Assembly: GCA_021795135.1 (NCBI GenBank)
Contig: JAJYPT010000109.1
Location: 1 to 6,139, forward strand
DNA from: Actinomycetes bacterium
GTDB taxonomy: Bacteria > Actinomycetota > Acidimicrobiia > Acidimicrobiales > JAJYPT01
Direction of reading: 5' to 3'
DNA: 6,139 bases
Within the stretch, counting starts at the first letter, position 1; every line of letters starts with the position of its first letter. Both the position numbers and the translations under genes were made by a program. Below, one piece after another: positions 1 to 5,282 of the stretch. The notes beneath the pieces were generated by a model. The model was not told where the DNA came from. It searched no databases and saw only the letters and a program-made list of their open reading frames with translations.

Positions 1-310
1 CTGCAAAGGTCTCCTCCATCTTGACTTGAGAAGCAGCAAAACGAATGGCTCCAGCTGTATCTAGAGGTTCATCTTCTACAGCATAAGAAAGCTTTACCCC
101 CGATGCCACTCCATCAGGGAATGCAGCAATAAAAGCATCGGGCTTATAGCCCAGTGAGAGCACTACTTCATCTATGCCGTGTTTTTTCAAGTGATCTAAT
201 ACTCGCTCGATCATTGTTTTTTCTACAACTGGCAACATCTGCTTTGGTCTATGTAAGGTCAAAGGACGTAGTCGAGTTCCTTGACCTCCTACTAGGACTA
301 TGGCTTTCAT
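1..310 (-). CDS. Sugar-1-phosphate nucleotidyltransferase, N-terminal part (ManB/RmlA2-like), cut by window edge
   Basis: This gene starts with ATG at 310 and runs off the left edge, so only about 103 N-terminal residues are visible. The protein begins MKAIVLVGGQGTRLRPLT, the nucleotide-binding signature of the NTP_transferase family, followed by the substrate-side segment RPKQMLPV (residues 21-28) and EDEPLDTAGAI near residue 80. Enzymes of this family couple a sugar-1-phosphate to an NTP, releasing pyrophosphate. PLDTAGAI and the position after a wbbL-like gene match actinobacterial ManB (Rv3264c-type, GDP-mannose pyrophosphorylase or RmlA2), but substrate cannot be read from this fragment. 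A GGAG lies at 325-328, 14 bases from the ATG, a rather long spacing. The gap to the upstream membrane-protein gene is 23 bp, so co-transcription is likely. The family is confident, the sugar is not. Confidence 0.9.
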   Translation of the reverse strand, partial: MKAIVLVGGQGTRLRPLTLHRPKQMLPVVEKTMIERVLDHLKKHGIDEVVLSLGYKPDAFIAAFPDGVASGVKLSYAVEDEPLDTAGAIRFAASQVKMEETFA

Positions 311-333
311 AAGTAGTTTTTATTCTCCATTGA

Positions 334-1053
334 TTAGGGTTTGGTAGTAGTTGAAGGAACTGTTGTGCTAGTTGGAGTAGCTCCAGTGCCCGAAGTTGTC
401 GAAGGCGCAGAAGATGTAGTGCTTGGAAAAGCAGATGAAGTAAATCCAGCTGTTTTCAACAAAGAAAGCACCCTAGAGCCTGGAGGAGTAGAGGGTTTAG
501 TTCCCTTTGGCAAAAAAGCAATCGTAATCATTTCATTATTATGCAAAATAATTTTGCTTGGATTTACTTTGACCAAAGTAGGAACTTTGGAACTAGGCGT
601 TGACCAAGTTCCAACCATAACTTGTCCCACTTTGGTTCCACATTTTTGACCATTGGTATAAGTTGGAGAGCCGGGATAACTCAAAGTAGAAGCAGTAAGC
701 TTAATACTTTTATAATCAGAAAGCAACTGAGCTAAAGTTGCTGGTTTAGAAGAAGTAACTGTTATCAACCCAGTTTTTGTAAGCTTTATTGGACCATTGC
801 TTGTCTTGGAAGACAATGGAGGCTCTATGGTGCCACAAATATCAAAAGCATAGGCTAAATGAGCTACTTGTGGTTTGGAAGTAGGAGAAGCCGCCAATCT
901 TTGATTACGACTAAATACAACCATTACAATGCCAATAATAACTATTAAAACCAAAGCACTATAAAATCCAATAGGTATTTGTCGCCCCGCTAATCGACTA
1001 CCACCTGCTCCAGCGGCACGAGCAATTCTTTTATCTGTAGAAGCTCTTCCCAT
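334..1053 (-). CDS. Membrane-anchored secreted protein of unknown function (MGRAS family), 239 aa
   Basis: I do not know a function for this protein. Counting from the ATG at 1053 it has a short basic N-terminus (MGRASTDKRIARAA), one hydrophobic segment at about residues 27-48 (signal anchor), an extracytoplasmic domain at about 65-200, and a Ser/Thr/Pro-rich tail from about 205 to the end. The domain holds two cysteines (73 and 138) that could form a disulfide, and ends with a TIAFLPKGTKPSTPP segment. The architecture recalls a small Acidimicrobiia family encoded in cell-wall loci, recognised from memory only. An in-frame TTG at 1062 would add three residues. The ATG is preferred because MGRAS is the expected N-terminus and GAGGA lies just before it (1056-1060), although the 2-base spacing is tight. 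The wbbL stop is 15 bp upstream, implying one operon and perhaps a role in cell-wall polymer export or assembly. Confidence 0.75.
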   Translation of the reverse strand: MGRASTDKRIARAAGAGGSRLAGRQIPIGFYSALVLIVIIGIVMVVFSRNQRLAASPTSKPQVAHLAYAFDICGTIEPPLSSKTSNGPIKLTKTGLITVTSSKPATLAQLLSDYKSIKLTASTLSYPGSPTYTNGQKCGTKVGQVMVGTWSTPSSKVPTLVKVNPSKIILHNNEMITIAFLPKGTKPSTPPGSRVLSLLKTAGFTSSAFPSTTSSAPSTTSGTGATPTSTTVPSTTTKP

Positions 1054-1068
1054 AATCCTCAAAATCTA

Positions 1069-1995
1069 CTAAAAATTTCGACTTTTCAACCTTGCAAAAA
1101 ACGCTACAACTGTCTTTTTTGCTAATTTCAAAGAATCGAATTCCGAAAAAAAATGTTTCAAAACAGCTAAAACTGTTCTTATAACCAAACCAAACCCAAC
1201 AATAGGTAGCAATAAATACTGATACTTAGAAGCTATTTTAGAAAAAAACTTATATAAAGAGCGGTGATGTTCAACTGTCATTTTATAAGGATGTTGCCTA
1301 GAAGATACTCCTTGAACATGCATTACCCTAGAAGAAGGATTATATACAACCTTATTGCCTTCTTGGGCAGCTCTCCAACATATATCTACATCTTCCATAT
1401 ACATAAAATAGCTTTCATCAAATCCGCCCAAAACATCAAAATGAGCCTTATTTGCCAAAAGGCAAGCACCTGATACCCAATCTACCACTGAAGTAGCTGA
1501 ATGGTCCCAATCCAGCATTCTATATCGACGACTAAATCGATTATTAGGAGCGACCAACCCCACAAAGGCATGTCCAATTGCATCCACCATAGAAGGAAAT
1601 ACTCGCACAGAGGGATACAAAGTACCATCTGGATTTAAAATTTTAGGTCCTACAAAAGCTATAGTTGGATCTGATTCTATAGTTTCTAATAAAGATTCAA
1701 TACTGCCTTGTTGTAAAATTATATCTGGATTGCAAATAAGCATATATAGACTCGTAACTAATTTAGAGCCCATGTTTATTGCTGCTCCATAGCCAATATT
1801 TGCACCTGCTTCTACTAATTCAATATCTGGAAATTTTCTCTTTAGATATAATTGAGAGTTATCTGAAGAATTATTATCTACGACAATAATTTGTTTTATG
1901 CCTTGTTCATAAAGACTACCGACACAATCTAATAAATAATTTCCAGCATTATAATTGACTACTACAGAGCTGACTTGTCCAGATATATTAGACAT
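1069..1995 (-). CDS. wbbL: Family 2 glycosyltransferase, WbbL-like rhamnosyltransferase, 308 aa
   Basis: This is a GT-A fold family 2 glycosyltransferase. Numbered from the ATG at 1995, it shows VVVNYN (11-16), VVDNNSSDNS (38-47), NPD (89-91, in the place of the metal-binding DXD), DWVSGACLLANK (172-183) and GGFDESYFMYMEDVDICWR (190-208), which carries the acceptor-side and catalytic-base acidic residues. A hydrophobic stretch at 260-279 probably sits on the membrane. In mycobacteria WbbL moves L-rhamnose from dTDP-rhamnose to decaprenyl-diphospho-GlcNAc, forming the disaccharide linker for arabinogalactan. Neighbouring rml genes and the downstream nucleotidyltransferase support the same reaction here, but the polymer built on it is unknown. 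An in-frame TTG at 2025 would add ten residues. The ATG at 1995 is preferred because AGGA (2005-2008) lies nine bases before it and the glycosyltransferase fold begins soon after. GT2 rhamnosyltransferases of other specificity cannot be excluded. Confidence 0.88.
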   Translation of the reverse strand: MSNISGQVSSVVVNYNAGNYLLDCVGSLYEQGIKQIIVVDNNSSDNSQLYLKRKFPDIELVEAGANIGYGAAINMGSKLVTSLYMLICNPDIILQQGSIESLLETIESDPTIAFVGPKILNPDGTLYPSVRVFPSMVDAIGHAFVGLVAPNNRFSRRYRMLDWDHSATSVVDWVSGACLLANKAHFDVLGGFDESYFMYMEDVDICWRAAQEGNKVVYNPSSRVMHVQGVSSRQHPYKMTVEHHRSLYKFFSKIASKYQYLLLPIVGFGLVIRTVLAVLKHFFSEFDSLKLAKKTVVAFFARLKSRNF

Positions 1996-2004
1996 TTGAA
2001 CAAA

Positions 2005-2008
2005 TCCT
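2005..2008 (-). promoter_or_regulatory. Ribosome binding site deciding the wbbL start
   Basis: AGGA on the minus strand lies nine bases before the ATG at 1995. It falls inside the extended frame that starts at the TTG at 2025, so it argues that translation begins at the ATG rather than the TTG. Confidence 0.6.
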
Positions 2009-2060
2009 AAACTTATTGCCTTCAACTTTTATAATTATCAAAAGCAAATATAAGTTCCTT

Positions 2061-2112
2061 ACTAATCAATAAAACAAACACGACAAACTAATCAATGAAA
2101 CAAACACGACAA
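2061..2112. repeat. Tandem duplication, two 26-bp units
   Basis: Copy 1 is 2061-2086 and copy 2 is 2087-2112. Both begin ACTAATCAAT and end ACACGACAA, and they differ at one position only (A at 2071, G at 2097). The copies abut exactly. The shared core AAACACGA also occurs at 2231-2238, just after the rmlD stop. The duplication lies 66-117 bp upstream of the wbbL ATG. It could be a doubled regulator site or a neutral slippage product; nothing seen identifies a binding protein. Confidence 0.9.
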
Positions 2113-2113
2113 T

Positions 2114-2227
2114 TTAGAAGTAGTGTCTTGTAGTATCTGCTCCAAGACAATGACCCGATACTATATTTTGGTCTATTTTTATAGTCTCTCGCCATACTAA
2201 CCCAATAACTAAACTAAGTTCTGCCAT
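2114..2227 (-). CDS. Possible small ORF, 37 aa, after rmlD
   Basis: An ATG at 2227 opens a 37-codon frame ending in TAA at 2114-2116. The peptide starts MAELSLVIGLVWRETIKIDQ and ends GADTTRHYF; I recognise no family. It begins 12 bases after the rmlD stop and is in the same frame as rmlD, with no other stop in between. No convincing Shine-Dalgarno sequence precedes the ATG. Codon choice is similar to the neighbours, but a chance open frame of this size is common. Two inverted repeats lie inside it, so the conserved element may be RNA rather than protein. It could also be a remnant of a decayed gene. Confidence 0.22.
   Translation of the reverse strand: MAELSLVIGLVWRETIKIDQNIVSGHCLGADTTRHYF
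2124..2163 (-). other. Two interleaved perfect 7-bp inverted repeats
   Basis: TGTCTTG at 2124-2130 pairs with CAAGACA at 2143-2149. TAGTATC at 2131-2137 pairs with GATACTA at 2157-2163. The arms of the two helices alternate, a pseudoknot topology: on the minus-strand transcript the order is S1, 7 nt, S2, 5 nt, S1', 0 nt, S2'. With no linker between S1' and S2' both helices may not form fully together, so they could also be alternative hairpins. No U-run follows either hairpin, so this is not an intrinsic terminator. The pairings are seen directly; any role for them is speculative. Confidence 0.45.
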
Positions 2228-2239
2228 TATAAACACGAT

Positions 2240-3097
2240 TTAACTGTTTAGTATTTTTTTTACTAATTTATCTAAAGAATTTTGCCATTGGGGTAAAAGA
2301 TCTTCTCCTGATAATCTCAATACTGTGTTATCCAAAACAGAACGCCGAGGTCTTCTAGCAAGCCTAGGAGGCTGTAGATCTTTTGTAGCAATAGCTTGTA
2401 TTCGGCTTGGGTCTTGACCTTTGAGTTGGACAATAGCTCTTGCAAATTCATACCAAGAAGCTACTCCTTGATTTGTAATATGATAAATCCCACTTAATTT
2501 ATTACTTGTTATTTTTTCTATTTTAGGAGCCAAGTCTTGGACAAAAGTAGGAGATCCGAATTGGTCATCTACAAATTCCAACTTAGGACGAGCTTCTATT
2601 AAAGACAATACAGTTTTTACAATATTTGGTCCATAAAAGCCACAAAGCCAAGACGTTCTAACGATGCTCCATCCGTGAGTAGCTCTTTGAATAACTTCTC
2701 TTTCCCCGCCTAGTTTAGAACTTCCATATACTGATAAAGGGTTAGGCCTATCCCACTCGGTATAAGCTTGTTCAGTTTCCCCGTCAAATACATAATCAGT
2801 AGAGATATAGCTAAGATAAGCACCTATAGAACTAGCTGCTTCAGCTACAAATCTAGTGCCTAAAGCATTTACTAAAAATGCCTTGTTGGGATCTAACTCA
2901 CATTCATCTACAGCCGTCCAAGCAGCACTATGTATTACTGCTTGGGGACATAGTGTAGTAAAAGCATTAAAAACATCTTCTCGATTGGTTACATCTAAGC
3001 TTTTATGGTCCAAAGCTATTACTCGCCAATTTTTAAACTGCTGAGCTAATTCAATCCCTAGCTGTCCATTGGCCCCTGTTATCAATACGCTTCGCAT
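2240..3097 (-). CDS. rmlD: dTDP-4-dehydrorhamnose reductase RmlD, 285 aa
   Basis: RmlD reduces dTDP-4-keto-L-rhamnose to dTDP-L-rhamnose with NAD(P)H, the last step of the pathway, in the cytoplasm. The sequence is a full-length short-chain dehydrogenase of the usual RmlD size. It has the cofactor loop GANGQLG (8-14), HSAAWTAVDECE (56-67), the STDYVFDG signature (99-106) with Thr100, and the catalytic YGSSK with Tyr124 and Lys128. RTSW is at 147-150, and the substrate-loop segment RPRRSVLDN lies at 249-257. The ATG at 3097 directly follows the rmlB stop with no gap and no clear Shine-Dalgarno sequence, so translation is probably coupled to rmlB. A 244-bp gap separates it from wbbL, the only sizeable break between the rml genes and the genes downstream. 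Confidence 0.95.
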   Translation of the reverse strand: MRSVLITGANGQLGIELAQQFKNWRVIALDHKSLDVTNREDVFNAFTTLCPQAVIHSAAWTAVDECELDPNKAFLVNALGTRFVAEAASSIGAYLSYISTDYVFDGETEQAYTEWDRPNPLSVYGSSKLGGEREVIQRATHGWSIVRTSWLCGFYGPNIVKTVLSLIEARPKLEFVDDQFGSPTFVQDLAPKIEKITSNKLSGIYHITNQGVASWYEFARAIVQLKGQDPSRIQAIATKDLQPPRLARRPRRSVLDNTVLRLSGEDLLPQWQNSLDKLVKKILNS

Positions 3098-4111
3098 TTA
3101 ATTTGTTTTTAGTAAAGACCAATTTTGTTCAATTATGGGCAAAGATTCCAAAAGAGGTTCCCACCAATCTCTTCTTTTTTCATACCATTGGACTGTTTGT
3201 TTAAGCCCTGATTCAAAATCTATTGTAGGACTCCAGCCTAGCTCTGTCTTTATCTTGGTAGAATCCAAAAGATAACGCCTGTCATGAGAAGGCCTATCTT
3301 GGACAATTGTCTTCAACTCTTTTGATTTGTGGCTAATTTCTAAAATCTTATCTGCTATTTCATCTATGCTTGCTTCAAATCCACTTCCAACTAGATAAGT
3401 CTGACCTATAGTTCCTTCTAGGACAACTAGCTCTATTGCCCGACAATGATCTTTTACATGCAACCATTCTCTTTTATTGTGTAACGAAGAATACAAAGGT
3501 AGTTTTTGATCTTGTATAGCTTTGGTTATAAATAATGGTATTAACTTTTCAGGTAATTGAAAGGGACCATAATTATTAGAACAATTCGTAATTGTTATAG
3601 GCAATGAATAAGTATATCCATATGCCCTAACTGCATGATCTGCGCCTGCTTTTGATGCACTATAGGGAGTACGAGGCCTATAAGGAGAAATTTCTGTAAA
3701 AACTTCGTTTGAATCTAAAGCCAGGTCTCCATAAACTTCACAAGTAGATACATGATGAAAGCGCTCCACCATTTGATGCCTTGATGCTTCAAGTAGAGAT
3801 TGTGTACCCATTACATTAGTTAAAAAGAATTTTGTGGGATCTACAATGGCTAAAGAGTTATGCGACTCAGCAGCAAAATTTACTACTGTTGAAATATTAT
3901 GAGTCTTTAGGGTCTTGACCACTAAGTCAAAATCTCTGATATCTCCTTTTATAAAAGATATATCAGACCTTACCTGTTCCAAATTTGATTCATGACCTGC
4001 ATAGGTCAAAGCATCATATACAACTACATTGTCGTTGGGATGTTGAGCTAGCCAGTGATGAACAAAATTTGATCCAATAAATCCTGCTCCTCCTGTTACC
4101 AATAGATTCAT
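3098..4111 (-). CDS. rmlB: dTDP-glucose 4,6-dehydratase RmlB, variant active site, 337 aa
   Basis: RmlB converts dTDP-glucose to dTDP-4-keto-6-deoxyglucose using bound NAD+. The protein is of normal length for this extended SDR enzyme and shows GGAGFIG (7-13), the Tyr150/Lys154 pair in TPYSASK, NNYGPFQLPEKLIPLF (179-194), and REWLHVKDHCRAI (214-226). Context between rmlA and rmlD strongly supports the role. Two active-site segments are unusual. STDEVYG, which supplies the Thr-Asp-Glu triad in characterised RmlB, reads STCEVYG here (Thr123, Cys124, Glu125; TGT codon at 3740-3742). AAESHVDRS reads AAESHNSLA (80-88). I recall similar variants in other actinobacteria, so this may be a subfamily rather than a defect. 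A related NDP-sugar 4,6-dehydratase or other SDR activity is the alternative. The ATG is two bases after the rmlA stop and has AGGA (4117-4120) five bases before it. Confidence 0.88.
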   Translation of the reverse strand: MNLLVTGGAGFIGSNFVHHWLAQHPNDNVVVYDALTYAGHESNLEQVRSDISFIKGDIRDFDLVVKTLKTHNISTVVNFAAESHNSLAIVDPTKFFLTNVMGTQSLLEASRHQMVERFHHVSTCEVYGDLALDSNEVFTEISPYRPRTPYSASKAGADHAVRAYGYTYSLPITITNCSNNYGPFQLPEKLIPLFITKAIQDQKLPLYSSLHNKREWLHVKDHCRAIELVVLEGTIGQTYLVGSGFEASIDEIADKILEISHKSKELKTIVQDRPSHDRRYLLDSTKIKTELGWSPTIDFESGLKQTVQWYEKRRDWWEPLLESLPIIEQNWSLLKTN

Positions 4112-4113
4112 TG

Positions 4114-5202
4114 TTATCCTTTTGTTAAATCCACTTTAGAACTATCACCTATCATCAATTTCACACATTTTATAGCTTCATCTGTAGCAAACACTTGAGC
4201 TGATTTACCTATGAGAGAATCTCTTACCTCTATAGAGCCAACTATGGAACTATTTTTCAATAAAATAGAATTTTGCACTTGGCATTTTTCTAATTTGCAA
4301 TTATTTTGAATTGAGGTAAAAGCCTTGATATAGCAGTCTTTTAGGTAAGCATCTTTGCCAATAATCACAGGCCCTTCAATCTTACAATTTTCAACACGTG
4401 CACCTGGTTGAACTACTACCTCACCCGAAAGAATACAGTCTTTGTCTACATCTCCTTCGATATTAGTCTCAACCATATCTAAAACTAATTTGTTGCCCTC
4501 TAGCAAAGACTCCAAATTTCCAGTATCTATCCACCAGCCTTGAATAATTTGGCTAGATACTTTTACACCATTATCTATTAGCCACTGTATAGCGTCAGTA
4601 ATTTCGAGTTCGCCCCTTTTAGAAGGAGAAATACTTCTTACTGCATCATGTATGTGATGGTCAAAAATATACATTCCAACCAACGCTAAATTTGATTCTG
4701 GTTCTTGAGGTTTTTCTACTAGGCGAATTACTTCGCCCTTATCATTCAAAGTTGCTACCCCAAATTGGGCTGCGTTTTCAACTTCTGACAATAATAAATG
4801 GGCTATAGGGCTATTTTGGAATTTGAGTTTTAATTTTTGGAATTGTTCTATATAGGGCGAAATTCCTTGCCGTAATAAGTTATCCCCTAAATACATCACA
4901 AAATCATCTGTAGATAAAAAATCTTGGGCAATAAGGACACAGTGAGCCAAGCCTAGAGGTTCTTCTTGGGTTATATAAGTTACTTGCAATCCCCAAGTGC
5001 TTCCATCACCGACTGCTTTGATTACTTCTGGACCAGTATGGCCAATAATAATGCCAACTTCTTTTATGCCAGCTTGTGCCATTGCTTCTAAAGCATAAAA
5101 AAGGATGGGTTTATTGGCAACAGGGACTAGTTGCTTAGCATTTGTATATGTTATTGGACGCAGTCTAGTCCCATGTCCGCCCGAGAGGATAAGACCTTTC
5201 AT
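4114..5202 (-). CDS. rmlA: Glucose-1-phosphate thymidylyltransferase RmlA, long form, 362 aa
   Basis: RmlA joins glucose-1-phosphate and dTTP to make dTDP-glucose, the entry step to dTDP-rhamnose. The catalytic domain shows GGHGTRLRPIT (8-18), the substrate-loop lysine in NAKQLVPV (21-28), YLGDN with the metal-binding Asp107 (104-108), EKP (163-165), GELEITDA (197-204) and WWIDTGN with Asp226 (223-229). From about residue 247 to 338 hexapeptide-like repeats (for example VVVQPGARV, GPVIIGKDA) form a left-handed beta-helix. That makes this the long type of RmlA (about 355 residues, StrD-like and archaeal-type) rather than the short enterobacterial form of about 290. The ATG at 5202 starts the canonical MKGLILSGG; only a weak AGG at 5206-5208 precedes it. 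It is the first gene of the tight rmlA-rmlB-rmlD block. Confidence 0.94.
   Translation of the reverse strand: MKGLILSGGHGTRLRPITYTNAKQLVPVANKPILFYALEAMAQAGIKEVGIIIGHTGPEVIKAVGDGSTWGLQVTYITQEEPLGLAHCVLIAQDFLSTDDFVMYLGDNLLRQGISPYIEQFQKLKLKFQNSPIAHLLLSEVENAAQFGVATLNDKGEVIRLVEKPQEPESNLALVGMYIFDHHIHDAVRSISPSKRGELEITDAIQWLIDNGVKVSSQIIQGWWIDTGNLESLLEGNKLVLDMVETNIEGDVDKDCILSGEVVVQPGARVENCKIEGPVIIGKDAYLKDCYIKAFTSIQNNCKLEKCQVQNSILLKNSSIVGSIEVRDSLIGKSAQVFATDEAIKCVKLMIGDSSKVDLTKG
4117..4120 (-). promoter_or_regulatory. Ribosome binding site of rmlB inside the end of rmlA
   Basis: AGGA overlaps the last codons of rmlA and lies five bases before the rmlB ATG at 4111. Together with the 2-bp gap it indicates a polycistronic message with coupled translation. 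Confidence 0.6.
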
Positions 5203-5219
5203 AGACCTACATTAGTTTG

Positions 5220-5244
5220 AATATAATCATTGCTTTTGATCAAA
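5220..5244 (-). promoter_or_regulatory. Palindrome and weak -10-like box upstream of rmlA
   Basis: The 80-bp gap between the LCP gene and rmlA holds a perfect 10-bp palindrome, TTTGATCAAA (5235-5244). On the minus strand a TATATT box (5220-5225) follows it. No good -35 element sits 16-18 bases before that box, and a start there would leave a leader of only about ten bases. The arrangement could be a regulated internal promoter for the rml genes, but in AT-rich DNA such matches arise by chance. No terminator hairpin is visible after the LCP gene. Confidence 0.2.
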
Positions 5245-5282
5245 TAGAAAATTATTAGTCAACAAAACAAAAGATGCATTAA

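Noticed and set aside
341..649. Plus-strand open frame of 102 codons
   Set aside because: It is antisense to the Ser/Thr-rich tail and domain of the MGRAS protein; its Val/Gly-rich start is just the complement of Thr/Pro codons, and it has no family motif.
1264..1473. Plus-strand open frame of 69 codons
   Set aside because: It lies antisense to the conserved GT2 motifs of wbbL and shows no recognisable domain.
2026..2077. Sigma-70-like promoter for wbbL (TTGTTT in the repeat with TATATT at 2047-2052, or GATAAT/TATAAA further down)
   Set aside because: Spacing is 19 bases for the first pair and no -35 fits the others; AT-rich DNA gives such boxes by chance.
2129..2139. Plus-strand TGTAGTATCTG matching the branchpoint-recognition region of eukaryotic U2 snRNA as I recall it
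   Set aside because: The match is a short 11-mer in bacterial DNA, and the conserved U2 5' end and Sm site are absent; it is explained by the inverted-repeat arms and chance.
2124..2149. Hairpin TGTCTTG/CAAGACA as an intrinsic terminator after rmlD
   Set aside because: The loop is 12 bases, the stem is only 7 bp with modest G+C, and no U-run follows on the minus strand.
2856..3044. Plus-strand open frame of 62 codons
   Set aside because: It is antisense to the N-terminal half of rmlD, which is clearly the coding strand.
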